Notes under the pieces: model-generated
Told to the model about the DNA's origin: nothing
The model's database searches: none
What the model saw: only the letters and a program-made list of their open reading frames with translations
Position numbers and translations under genes: made by a program
Shown here: in pieces, positions 25,299 through 33,470 of the stretch
Layout of the letters: each line of letters opens with the position of its first letter
How positions within the stretch are numbered: position 1 is the stretch's first letter
Assembly (NCBI GenBank): GCA_040755535.1
Contig: JBFMAV010000006.1
Location: 1 to 64,000 of the forward strand
DNA from: Aquabacter sp040755535
Lineage (GTDB): Bacteria; Pseudomonadota; Alphaproteobacteria; Rhizobiales; Xanthobacteraceae
Length of the DNA stretch: 64,000 nt
Direction: 5' to 3'

Positions 25299-26711
25299 AT
25301 GGACCGGACCATGTCGTCAGCCAACCGCGTCGAGCATGACGCCTTCGGCCACGTGGAAATTCCTGCCGGGCGCTATTGGGGCGCGCAGACCCAACGTGCG
25401 CTTGGCCTTTTCACCGTGGGCGAGGAGCGTTTCCCCACGCGCCTCATCCATGCCTTCGGCCTTCAAAAGCTTGCGGCCGCGCGGGCAAACCGCCGGCTCG
25501 GCGCCCTCGACCCGGACATCGCGGACGCCATCGCGGCGGCGGCGCAGGAGGTCCGCGCGGGGATCTTCGACGATCATTTTCCCCTCACCATCTGGCAGAC
25601 GGGGTCCGGCACCCAGACCAACATGAACGCCAACGAAGTGATCGCGAACCGGGCCAATGAACGGCTCGGCCAGCCGCTGGGCACCAAGGCGCCGGTCCAT
25701 CCCAACGATCACGTCAATTGCTCGCAATCCTCCAACGACAGTTTCCCCACCGTCATGCACATTTCGGCGGCGCTGGATGTGTCAGAACACCTCCTGCCGG
25801 CGCTTGGCCTCCTTCAGGCGGCGCTGGCGGACCGGGCCGCGGCGTTCGCCGACATCGTCAAGATCGGGCGCACCCATCTCATGGACGCGGTGCCCATGAC
25901 CCTCGGCCAGGCCTTTGACGCTTTCGGCCGGCAGATCGGCCACGGCATTGAGCGCATCCAGGGGACCTTGCCGCGTCTCCATATCCTGGCCCAGGGCGGA
26001 ACGGCGGTGGGCACGGGGCTCAATGCGCCGCCTGGTTTCGATCTGGCCTTCTGCGAGGCGGCGGCTGATCTCACGGGTATCGCCTTCGCCCCCAACCCCA
26101 GTAAATTCGAAGGGATGGCGGCGCACGACGCGCTCGTGGAACTGTCCGGGGCGCTCAATGTCCTCGCTGTCTCTCTTCTGAAGATCGCCAATGATATCCG
26201 CCTGCTCGGGTCCGGCCCGCGATGCGGGCTCGGGGAACTGGTCTTCCCCCATGACGGCCTCACCTCATCCATCATGCCGGGAAAGCGCAATCCCACGCTG
26301 GCGGAGGTGATGGTTCAGGCGGCCTTTCAGGTGATGGGAAACCACGCCACCGTCGCGGCGGCGGGCGCCTCCGGCACGTTCGAACTCAATGTCGCCAAGC
26401 CGGTGCTGATCTATAATCTCCTCCAGTCGCTGCGCATTCTCGCGGACAGCAGCCGGGCGTTCGCAACCGGCCTCGTCCAGGGGCTCGAACCGGACCTGGA
26501 CCGCCTGGCCGAGAATGTGGCGAACGCGCCGCTTCTGGCGACCGCCTTGAATCCGGTGCTGGGCTACGAAAATGTCTCCCGCATCACCGCGCTGGCGCTG
26601 GACGAAAAGATCACGCCACGGCAGGCGGCGGTGCGCCTGGGCTATCTGTCGGCGGACGACTATGACCGCCTCGTGGATCCAAGCCGCATGGCCCGGCCCC
26701 AATCAGCTTGA
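25299..26711 (+). CDS. class II fumarase-like lyase with altered catalytic loop
   Basis: A 470-residue FumC homologue. It keeps TGSGTQTNMNANEV, HPNDHVNCSQSSNDSFPT, GRTHLMDAVPMTLGQ, GGTAVGTGLNAPPGF and LASGP-like LGSGPRCGLGE. The mobile catalytic loop reads GLTSSIMPGKRNPTLAE; classical fumarases as I recall have PGSSIMPGKVNPTQCE, so Gly to Thr and Val to Arg changes lie beside the catalytic serine. It may hydrate fumarate from the upstream lyase or act on a substituted fumarate. ATG 25311 is an alternative start; neither has a strong SD. It is the last gene of the lyase-tctC-lyase operon. Confidence 0.82.
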   Translation: MDRTMSSANRVEHDAFGHVEIPAGRYWGAQTQRALGLFTVGEERFPTRLIHAFGLQKLAAARANRRLGALDPDIADAIAAAAQEVRAGIFDDHFPLTIWQTGSGTQTNMNANEVIANRANERLGQPLGTKAPVHPNDHVNCSQSSNDSFPTVMHISAALDVSEHLLPALGLLQAALADRAAAFADIVKIGRTHLMDAVPMTLGQAFDAFGRQIGHGIERIQGTLPRLHILAQGGTAVGTGLNAPPGFDLAFCEAAADLTGIAFAPNPSKFEGMAAHDALVELSGALNVLAVSLLKIANDIRLLGSGPRCGLGELVFPHDGLTSSIMPGKRNPTLAEVMVQAAFQVMGNHATVAAAGASGTFELNVAKPVLIYNLLQSLRILADSSRAFATGLVQGLEPDLDRLAENVANAPLLATALNPVLGYENVSRITALALDEKITPRQAAVRLGYLSADDYDRLVDPSRMARPQSA

Positions 26712-27107
26712 CCCTCCGTCAGGCGGCGCAGGCGCGCATGGGGGCCATCGCGTAATGGGCGATATGGCCTGACGCGGCGCGCGCCCCTCCTGCCGCCCGT
26801 CCTGCCCCCTCGGACACGCCGCGCCGATCATGGGCGCTTCGGCTTGGGCCGCACGGCGGCGGTCCGCACGGGCCCGTCTCCCGTCCGGCGCGCCACCGTA
26901 TTCCTCCTTAAGTCATCTCACGCGGATCCCCGCACCCCCGACGGCGCGCCTATGATCGCCGCGTCGGCTTGGCCTATTCTCAGCTGGGCGATCGAGGTCC
27001 GGAGTGCTGGCTTCTCTCCCTTGGTGGGGCGGAAAGCTTCGCGTCGGGAATCGATGTTATGAACGTGGAGCCTGATCCACGATCCCGTTCAAACGAGGGA
27101 GGCCGTC
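26712..27107. other. 396-base intergenic region, no gene seen
   Basis: The region between the fumarase-like gene and the GGDEF-EAL gene has no convincing reading frame. Short frames here lack SD and family content. GATCATGGGCGCTTCGGCTTGG (from 26827) is echoed imperfectly at about 26955, but the match is too weak to name. It probably holds the promoter for the downstream gene; I cannot place it. Confidence 0.5.
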
Positions 27108-28721
27108 TTGAGTAGCAACCGCACGCGTCCCCTCGTCACCCCCGCTTCGGCGCTGATCTCCTTTGCCGCCATGCTGGCGATCATGGGCATCACCTCCACC
27201 TGGTGGGAATTCGCATTGCGCGAGCAGGTGCTGCCGCAACTGGGACTGGCCACGGAGGGAGGGATGGGCGCCGCCTCGCGCTGGCGCTTCATCTTCACCG
27301 CCGTCGCTTTTGCCGCGCTGAGCCAGCTTGGCCCGGCCCTGCTGCTGTTCCGCGCAATGCGTCGTCTCGATCGCGCCCGGATCGACGTGATCAAGGCCCG
27401 CGAGGAAGCCGACGCTCTGGCCAGATACGATCCCCTCACCGGTCTCCCGAGCCGCCGGATGCTGCGGGAGCATATGCGCAGGCGTCTCGCCGTTTCGGCC
27501 GGCGCGAGCGGCTATGCGGTGCTGCTGATCGACATCGACCGCTTCAAGCCGGTGACCGAGCTTCACGGCCTCCAGATGGGCGACAAGCTGCTCATGGAGA
27601 TCGCCACGCGCATCAAGCGCGCCCTGCCTGCGGATTCCATGGCATCGCGCCTCAGCGGGGAGGAGTTCGCGGTGTTCCTGCCACGCCCCGGAACACTGGC
27701 GATGCTGGGAAAGCTGGCCCAGCAGATCATTTCCAATCTCTCCGCCCCTTACCAGTTCGACAGCCTGGACCTGCGGCTGGGCGCCACCATGGGCATCGCC
27801 GTGACGCCGGAAAACGGCACCGACGAGGGGGAGGTGATGCGCGCGGCGGAGGCGGCGCTGTACCGTGCCAAGCGCAGCGCCGGCAGCTACCGCTTCTTTG
27901 AGCCGGCGATGGACCTGGAACTGCGGCAATCCCGCAGGCTCCAGCGCGACCTGCAAAGCGCCATTTCCGGCAATGCGATCGTCCCGCATTACCAGCCGCT
28001 CGTGCGCCTCAGCGATGGAGAGGTGGTTGGGTTCGAGGTGCTGGCCCGATGGAACCACCCGACCCAGGGCGCGATCTCGCCGGAGGTCTTCATCTCCATC
28101 GCCGAGGACACCGGCCTCATCGGACCGCTCACGCAGACTCTGCTCAAGAGCGCATGCCAGGATGCTGCGAAATGGCCGGAAAAGCTCAAGATCGCGGTCA
28201 ACCTGTCGCCCATCCAGTTGAAGGATTCCGCGCTTCCCGACCAGATTCTGCGCACCCTGCAGACCAGCAATTTTGCCCCCCAGCGGCTGGAGATCGAGAT
28301 TACCGAGACCGCGCTTGTCGATGACGACAAGACCGCCAACGCCATCTTGGGGCGGCTGTGCGCGCAGGGAATCGAGATCGCGCTCGACGATTTCGGAACC
28401 GGCTATTCCAGCCTTCAGAACCTGCGCATGTTCCCCGTGACCAAGCTGAAGATCGACAAGTCCTTCGTGAACGCCATGTTGCGCGACGCGAATGCCAAGA
28501 AGCTCATCAACGGCATCCTCGCACTGGCTCGCAGCCTTGGCATCGCCACAACCGCCGAGGGAATCGAAAAGCCCTCAGAGGCCGACTATCTCGGATCGAT
28601 CGATTGCGATTACGGGCAGGGCTATTGCTATGCCAAGCCCATGAAGGCCGAGGACGTCCCGATCTTCCTGTCGCAGCACGTTCCCTCCCTGGCCTCCCTA
28701 TCGCCGCGCGAAGCGGGCTGA
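27108..28721 (+). CDS. GGDEF-EAL protein, probable c-di-GMP phosphodiesterase with degenerate cyclase domain
   Basis: A 537-residue membrane-anchored protein. Two hydrophobic segments (about residues 12-30 and 60-82) flank a short periplasmic loop. A GGDEF domain follows (about 105-265) and an EAL domain (about 280-530). The cyclase active-site motif reads SGEEF, losing the first Gly, so synthesis is doubtful; GTP binding could still be regulatory. The EAL domain has EVLARW at the EAL position, EITETAL, ALDDFGTGYSSL, KIDKSFV and TTAEGIE, so the metal ligands and general base appear intact. It starts at TTG 27108 with a strong SD, AGGGAGG, 5 nt upstream. No partner gene is obvious. Confidence 0.9.
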   Translation: MSSNRTRPLVTPASALISFAAMLAIMGITSTWWEFALREQVLPQLGLATEGGMGAASRWRFIFTAVAFAALSQLGPALLLFRAMRRLDRARIDVIKAREEADALARYDPLTGLPSRRMLREHMRRRLAVSAGASGYAVLLIDIDRFKPVTELHGLQMGDKLLMEIATRIKRALPADSMASRLSGEEFAVFLPRPGTLAMLGKLAQQIISNLSAPYQFDSLDLRLGATMGIAVTPENGTDEGEVMRAAEAALYRAKRSAGSYRFFEPAMDLELRQSRRLQRDLQSAISGNAIVPHYQPLVRLSDGEVVGFEVLARWNHPTQGAISPEVFISIAEDTGLIGPLTQTLLKSACQDAAKWPEKLKIAVNLSPIQLKDSALPDQILRTLQTSNFAPQRLEIEITETALVDDDKTANAILGRLCAQGIEIALDDFGTGYSSLQNLRMFPVTKLKIDKSFVNAMLRDANAKKLINGILALARSLGIATTAEGIEKPSEADYLGSIDCDYGQGYCYAKPMKAEDVPIFLSQHVPSLASLSPREAG

Positions 28722-28755
28722 GAGCGCGGCCGGGCGCACGTCGAAAAGGCATCCG

Positions 28756-29820
28756 TCAGGCCGCATCGAGCGAGCGCATCCATCGCTGAAGACGCCGCTC
28801 GGTCGCGCCGGTCTCGCTTCCGCCGACATCCGGCGCGAGCAGGCGCCGGATTCCGTCGGCGGTTTCGCCGGCGTCCCGCGGAGAGAGGCCATAGGCGGCG
28901 CGGAACGCGCGGCTGAAGGAAGCTTCGGAGCCAAATCCCCACCGAAGCGCCACATCAATGACTCGCGTCCGACCTTCCGTCCGGGAGACGAGATCGGCAA
29001 AGGCGCGGCTGAGGCGGCGGCGACGGATATGGGCCACCAGCCCGCCTTGCGGCTCGAACAGACGATAAAGGCTCGATCGGGACAGGCCGAACGTGCGGCA
29101 GATGGTGTCGCCGTCAAGATCGGCATCCTCAAGCCGTTCATCGATGAAGCGGCGGATCCGCTCCAGGATCTCAGCTTGCACCTGCGTCACCGCGCGTTCA
29201 CGCGCGTCAAAGGCCGGGCCGACGCAGGCCGCCACCAGGCCCGTCGTGCCGACGGCCGCAGCCTGGGCCTCGCGCGCGGTCATGGCGGGCAATTGCATGT
29301 ACAAGGCCCGCAAGTGATCTGCCAGCAGCGAACCGACCGGGGAGCCGCCCGGCAGGACCAAGCCGTGCAGGGCGTCAGGCGCCTTCACCAGCGGGGCAAG
29401 GCTGTCTCGCGGGACGACGACCGTGATGTTTCGGAAGGCACTGGCCCGTGTTTGAAGGGGGCGCGAGAGGTCGAGCACGCAGACGTCGCCGGCGCCCATG
29501 ACAATGTCCCGGTCGTCCACCGATCCGGCGAACCCTCCGTCCAGATAGAGCTGGACCAGAAAATGCTCGACCGAGGTGCGCGCGATCATGGCGCTGCTGC
29601 GCCGAAAGTTCACCTGCCCGCCCGCGGTGCTCGACACCAGCAGACTGCCCAGGTGGTAGGCTGTCATGGAGCCGTCGAAGTCCGCGATGGCGTCGCGCGA
29701 CGGCAGGTCCACGTCAAACACGCTCGACAGGATATCGCGCCATCGGGCGAAGCAGTCCGCCCCCGACAATGTCTCTCGTTCAAAAGCGAGCATCGGAAGC
29801 TGGGACGGGCCCTGTGTCAC
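28756..29820 (-). CDS. AraC-family regulator, paralogue 1
   Basis: A 354-residue AraC regulator with a cupin-like N-terminal domain (about residues 15-190, FeaR/AraC_binding_2-like) and a C-terminal double helix-turn-helix (about 225-330). The DNA-binding part contains ICRTFGLSRSSLYRLFE and VIDVALRWGFGSEASFSRAF. GTG 29820 is preferred because AGGAG lies 5 nt upstream. It is a clear paralogue of the next gene, sharing LHGLVLP, SLYRLFEP and RWGFGSEA-like segments in order, so tandem duplication is likely. The two lie 77 bp apart on the same strand. Targets are unknown. Confidence 0.87.
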   Translation of the reverse strand: MTQGPSQLPMLAFERETLSGADCFARWRDILSSVFDVDLPSRDAIADFDGSMTAYHLGSLLVSSTAGGQVNFRRSSAMIARTSVEHFLVQLYLDGGFAGSVDDRDIVMGAGDVCVLDLSRPLQTRASAFRNITVVVPRDSLAPLVKAPDALHGLVLPGGSPVGSLLADHLRALYMQLPAMTAREAQAAAVGTTGLVAACVGPAFDARERAVTQVQAEILERIRRFIDERLEDADLDGDTICRTFGLSRSSLYRLFEPQGGLVAHIRRRRLSRAFADLVSRTEGRTRVIDVALRWGFGSEASFSRAFRAAYGLSPRDAGETADGIRRLLAPDVGGSETGATERRLQRWMRSLDAA

Positions 29821-29897
29821 GGTCGCTCCTGGATCATGGCTCTGGCGGCAGTCCTCCGCCGGCCTCGCCCGGCGCGACGGACGGGGCCATCCGCGTA

Positions 29898-30932
29898 TCA
29901 TAAAACGGCGAGTTCCTGGAGCCAGCGTTTGAAACCGCCTGAGGCGTCGGCGCCGGAAAGCTCCATGGGCCAGGCTCCTGCCTGCGCGTCGCGGGGCGAT
30001 ATGCCGTAGGCGGCCCGGAAGGCCCGGCTGAAGACCGCCTCGGAGGAGAAGCCCCAGCGGCGCGCAACATCGGCGACCCGCGGATGGCGCGGCGACATCA
30101 GGTCCGCGAGGCTGCGCGCAAGCCTTCGCTGCAGGATAAAGGCAACCACGCCCCCCATGGGCTCGAACAGGCGGTAGAGGGTGGGCCGCGAAACGGCGAA
30201 CGCGTCGCAAATGCGCGCAGGGCCCAGGTCCGGCTCGCCCAGGTGAGCATCGATGAAACGTCTGATCGCGATGACGCGCGCCACCTCGGCGTGTTCGCTC
30301 ACCCGGTCGCGTTCCGCAATGGAGGGGCCGATGCACCCGGCGATCAAGGCTGTGGTTCCCCGCGCAACGGCGTGCGCCTCCCGGGCCGACAGGGCGTTCA
30401 CGACGCGGGCCAAGGCCCGGATGGAATGTCCGACCATGGCGCCGAGCGGGCTCGACGCCGGCAGAACCAGACCGTGCAGCCCGTCCGGGTCCGCGAGCAA
30501 GGGCGCCAGAAACGCGCGCGGCACGCACAGGCTCAAGGCGTCGATATCCTGATCGAGCGTCCGCACCGTCTGGGCCAGGTCCAGAAGGCATACGTCCCCA
30601 GGGCCGACATCCACGTCCCGCTGCCCCATGGTCCCGCGCGAGGTGCCGCCACACAGGAGTTGAATCAGATAATGGTCAAGCCCGCTGCGGGCGATCACCT
30701 GGCTGTCCCGCCGGAAGATCTGCGTGACCGTGGTGCAGCGACCCAGCAGGACGCCGCCCAGATGATGATTCTCCATGGATCCGCGAAAACGATCCATCAT
30801 CCCGCGATCCGGAAGGTCGATCTCGAAGAGGGGCGAGAACAGGTCACGCCAGATCGCGAAGCCCTCCTCGGGCTCCAGACCGCGCGTATCGAAGCGGTGC
30901 ACGGGCGAATGGGTCGCAGCATCTGCGGTCAT
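29898..30932 (-). CDS. AraC-family regulator, paralogue 2
   Basis: A 344-residue AraC regulator, paralogous to the gene just downstream. The N-terminal sensing domain contains EEGFAIWRDLFSPLFEIDLP, GPGDVCLLDLAQ and LHGLVLPASSPLG; the C-terminal domain contains ICDAFAVSRPTLYRLFEP and VADVARRWGFSSEAVFSRAF, ending AYGISPRDA. The family responds to small, often aromatic or amine, ligands. No catabolic genes adjoin the pair; a Gre-like gene lies on the other side. The two copies are diverged well beyond recent duplication. Confidence 0.87.
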   Translation of the reverse strand: MTADAATHSPVHRFDTRGLEPEEGFAIWRDLFSPLFEIDLPDRGMMDRFRGSMENHHLGGVLLGRCTTVTQIFRRDSQVIARSGLDHYLIQLLCGGTSRGTMGQRDVDVGPGDVCLLDLAQTVRTLDQDIDALSLCVPRAFLAPLLADPDGLHGLVLPASSPLGAMVGHSIRALARVVNALSAREAHAVARGTTALIAGCIGPSIAERDRVSEHAEVARVIAIRRFIDAHLGEPDLGPARICDAFAVSRPTLYRLFEPMGGVVAFILQRRLARSLADLMSPRHPRVADVARRWGFSSEAVFSRAFRAAYGISPRDAQAGAWPMELSGADASGGFKRWLQELAVL

Positions 30933-31202
30933 CGTGTCAGGTCACCCGAATTCCTCGGCGCGAACACAGCGCACTCTTTTGGCCGACGCGACCCGTCGCT
31001 GCGCCTGGAGTAACAATCTTGTCGCCCCCCTCATCCGCACGAGGCTACCAGTCCTTTGAAAAGGGAGGCGAATTTTCTAAGGTGGATCTGTGACCGAATG
31101 ACTCCTCGTCATGCTGTCCGCATCCCTGACGGATGGGAACGGGCGCGCCCGCTCAAAGCTTTAGAACCGCCGGCCAACCGGGTTCGGTGAGAGGACCTTG
31201 TG

Positions 31203-31679
31203 ATGTCGGTTGCCTTTACGCGCGAGAACGACCTTGAGGCAACAGCCGCCGATCTGCCGGATCGCCCCCTATCGCCCCATCCCAACCTGGTGACGCCCTC
31301 CGGCCTTGCGGCCTTGGACGCGGCCTTGCGCGCGGCCCGCGACGCCTATGCGGCGGCGCAGACCGGGGATGTCCAGGCCGATCGAAGCGCCATGGCGCGC
31401 GCGACTCGCGACCTGCGCTACTGGAGCGCCCGGCGCGCCAGCGCCCGGCTGGTGGAGCCGGAGACGGCGAACGACACCGTGCAATTCGGTGCCACGGTCA
31501 CCCTGGAGCGCGAGGACGGCCGGCGTCAGGTGTTCCGCATCGTGGGCGAGGATGAGGCCGACCCCGCCAAGGGGTCGGTCTCCTATGTCTCCCCCCTGGC
31601 GCGCGCCGTGATGGGCAAGGCGCGCGGCGAGGTGGTGACGGTTGCCGGGCAGGCGGTGGAGATTACGGGTATCGCCTGA
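31203..31679 (+). CDS. GreA/GreB-like protein with atypical coiled-coil tip
   Basis: A 158-residue protein with a GreA/GreB C-terminal domain (about residues 90-158: QFGATVTLEREDGRRQVFRI, then the GSVSYVSPLARAVMGKARGE block) behind a helical N-terminal region. In GreA the coiled-coil tip carries a GDLSENAEY-type acidic motif for transcript cleavage; here the matching place reads GDVQADRSAM, with a different acidic spacing. It may bind the RNA polymerase secondary channel without normal cleavage activity, or be a Gre-like regulator. ATG 31203 has SD GAGAGG; a GTG directly before it is less likely. It stands alone with 270 bases upstream. Confidence 0.78.
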   Translation: MSVAFTRENDLEATAADLPDRPLSPHPNLVTPSGLAALDAALRAARDAYAAAQTGDVQADRSAMARATRDLRYWSARRASARLVEPETANDTVQFGATVTLEREDGRRQVFRIVGEDEADPAKGSVSYVSPLARAVMGKARGEVVTVAGQAVEITGIA

Positions 31680-31711
31680 GCCCGGCCCCGGCGGCGCCCG
31701 TGCGGCCGGGC
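31680..31711. terminator. hairpin between convergent gre-like gene and acdS
   Basis: GCCCGGCC (31680-31687) pairs with GGCCGGGC (31704-31711), an 8-bp stem with a 16-nt GC-rich loop, directly after the gre-like stop and before the acdS 3' end. There is no T-run. It could separate the two convergent transcripts. Confidence 0.45.
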
Positions 31712-31760
31712 CGAACGGGCCGTGCAGAGCGGCCAGCCGCGCCCCGTCCGAGTGCCCGCG

Positions 31761-32774
31761 TCAGCCGTTGCGGAAGGCGTAGCCGTAGCCGTTGAGCGCG
31801 GGTGCGCCGCCCAGATGCGCATAGAGCACCTTGGACCCTTCCGGGAAATAGCCCTTCTGCACCAGATCGATGAGGCCCTGCATGGACTTGCCCTCATAGA
31901 CCGGGTCCGTGATCATGGCTTCCAGCCGCGCCACGAGGCGAATGGCGTCCTTGGTCTCTTCCGAGGGCACGCCATAGACCGGGTAGGCATAATCCTCCAC
32001 CAGCACCACGTCCTCCTCGGTGATCTCTCGGCCGAGGTCCACGAGGTCGGCGGTGCGCTTGGCGATTTCGAGCACCTGCGCCTTGGTCTGGGCGGGGGTG
32101 CAGGAGGCATCGATGCCGATCACGCGCTGGGAGCGGCCGTCCTTGGCGAAGCCCACCGTCATGCCCGCATGGGTGGACCCGGTGACGGTGCACACGATGA
32201 TATAGTCGAACTTGAAGCCCAGCTCCTCTTCCTGCGCGCGCACCTCTTCGGCAAAGCCCACATAGCCGAGGCCGCCATAGGGATGGACCGAGGCGCCCGC
32301 CGGGATGGCATAGGGCTTGCCGCCATTGGCCTTCACTTCGGCGATGGCATCCTCCCAGCTCTTGCGAATGCCGATGTCGAAACCGTCATCCACGCAGCGC
32401 ACGTCCGCGCCCATGATGCGCGAAAGCATGATGTTGCCCACCCGGTCATAGACCGCATCCTCGTGCGGCACCCAGGCTTCCTGCACGAGGCGGCACTTGA
32501 AGCCGATCTTCGCCGCCACGGCCGCGATCATGCGGGTGTGGTTGGACTGCACGCCGCCGATGGAGACCAGCGTATCCGCATTGGACGCGATGGCATCGGG
32601 GATGATGTATTCGAGCTTACGCAGCTTGTTTCCGCCATAGGCGAGGCCCGAATTGCAGTCTTCGCGCTTGGCATAGATCTCCACCTTGCCGCCGAGATGC
32701 TCGGTGAGGCGCGGCAGCTTCTCGATGGGCGTGGGGCCGAAGGTGAGGGGATAGCGGTCGAATTTGGAGAGCAT
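31761..32774 (-). CDS. acdS: 1-aminocyclopropane-1-carboxylate (ACC) deaminase
   Basis: A 337-residue PLP enzyme that opens ACC to 2-oxobutyrate and ammonia, lowering ethylene in plant hosts. The PLP lysine is Lys50 in AYGGNKLRKLEY and the active-site Ser77 lies in GGVQSNH. Tyr293-Glu294 (VYEGKSM) and Leu321 (AHLGG) match the residues that separate true ACC deaminases from D-cysteine desulfhydrases (Glu295 and Leu322 in the Pseudomonas enzyme, recalled knowledge). Length matches the family's 338. It is divergent from an Lrp-type gene, the standard acdS-acdR arrangement. Confidence 0.95.
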   Translation of the reverse strand: MLSKFDRYPLTFGPTPIEKLPRLTEHLGGKVEIYAKREDCNSGLAYGGNKLRKLEYIIPDAIASNADTLVSIGGVQSNHTRMIAAVAAKIGFKCRLVQEAWVPHEDAVYDRVGNIMLSRIMGADVRCVDDGFDIGIRKSWEDAIAEVKANGGKPYAIPAGASVHPYGGLGYVGFAEEVRAQEEELGFKFDYIIVCTVTGSTHAGMTVGFAKDGRSQRVIGIDASCTPAQTKAQVLEIAKRTADLVDLGREITEEDVVLVEDYAYPVYGVPSEETKDAIRLVARLEAMITDPVYEGKSMQGLIDLVQKGYFPEGSKVLYAHLGGAPALNGYGYAFRNG

Positions 32775-32881
32775 GTCGGTCCTCTGGAAAGGGCTTTTAT
32801 GGCTCGATCCTAGGCACAGCGCACATGAAATGTCCTTTCTTTCTCGGCCAATTTTTCTATGTTTAATCGCCGGATTATAAT

Positions 32882-32899
32882 AATTTATATGAATAAATT
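32882..32899. promoter_or_regulatory. candidate AcdR/Lrp-type operator
   Basis: AATTTAT (32882-32888) and ATAAATT (32893-32899) are perfect 7-bp inverted arms around ATGA, in the AT-rich gap between divergent acdS and acdR. The location and AT-rich palindromic form suit an Lrp-family site. The whole 32775-32935 gap is strikingly AT-rich beside its neighbours. Confidence 0.6.
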
Positions 32900-32935
32900 T
32901 CGCTCAAATAGGTCAGAGTGAAAGGATCTTCCAGC

Positions 32936-33397
32936 GTGGAAATGCTTGACCGAACCGACCTGAAGATCCTCCGCCTGCTGCAGCAGGACGGGCGCCTCAG
33001 CAATGCCGAATTGGCGGACCGCGTCGCGCTCAGTCCGGCTACCTGCCATCGGCGGACCCAGGCGCTGGTGCGCCAAGGCTATATCTCGGGGTTTCGCGGA
33101 ATGGTCGCGCCGCAAACCGTCGGGCGCGCGACGTTGGTCATGGTGGGGGTTGTGCTGGACCGCTCGACACCGGAGAGCTTCGCCGCCTTCGAGACGGCGG
33201 TGGCGGCGCTCAATTTCGTGCTGGATTGCCACCTCGTGGCCGGCGACTTCGACTATTTCCTGAAGATCCGGGTGAGCGACATGGCGGACTTCAACCGCAT
33301 CCATGCCAGTTGCCTGATCGCCCTGCCGGGCGTGCGCCAGACCCGGACCTTCTTCGTCATCAAGGAGGTGGTGGACAATCGTCCGCTGGATTTCTGA
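32936..33397 (+). CDS. acdR: Lrp/AsnC-family regulator of acdS
   Basis: A 153-residue Lrp/AsnC protein. Its winged helix spans residues 5-60 (DLKILRLLQQDGRLSNAELA, then SPATCHRRTQALVRQGYI), followed by an AsnC ligand-sensing domain with CHLVAGDFDYFLKIRVSDM and the closing VRQTRTFFVIKEV. AcdR-type Lrp proteins activate acdS in response to ACC. GTG 32936 has AAGGA 9 nt upstream; ATG 32942 and GTG 32918 are alternatives that change only a few residues. Confidence 0.9.
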   Translation: MEMLDRTDLKILRLLQQDGRLSNAELADRVALSPATCHRRTQALVRQGYISGFRGMVAPQTVGRATLVMVGVVLDRSTPESFAAFETAVAALNFVLDCHLVAGDFDYFLKIRVSDMADFNRIHASCLIALPGVRQTRTFFVIKEVVDNRPLDF

Positions 33398-33420
33398 GCG
33401 CGCCTGCTGCGCGCATGAAA

Positions 33421-33444
33421 AAGGCCGCCCCGAGGAGCGGCCTT
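33421..33444 (-). terminator. intrinsic terminator of the dpp-M20 operon
   Basis: AAGGCCGC (33421-33428) and GCGGCCTT (33437-33444) form an 8-bp stem. Read on the minus strand the stem is followed directly by a run of T residues (plus-strand A-run from about 33418), the classical intrinsic form for the operon ending at 33471. On the plus strand CTTTT follows a few bases later, so it may also serve acdR. Confidence 0.8.
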
Positions 33445-33470
33445 CACCAGCTTTTCATATGGCGTTCGCG

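Noticed and set aside
25299..26711. Treating the FumC-like gene as the housekeeping fumarase
   Set aside because: Its operon with a lyase and TctC receptor and the changed catalytic loop make a pathway-specific role more likely, though housekeeping use is not excluded.
26844..27062. Small open frame of 72 codons between the fumarase-like and GGDEF-EAL genes
   Set aside because: No SD, no recognisable motif, and it ends just before the real SD of the next gene.
31761..32774. D-cysteine desulfhydrase instead of ACC deaminase
   Set aside because: Glu294 and Leu321 match the ACC deaminase pattern, and the divergent Lrp gene is the usual acdR.
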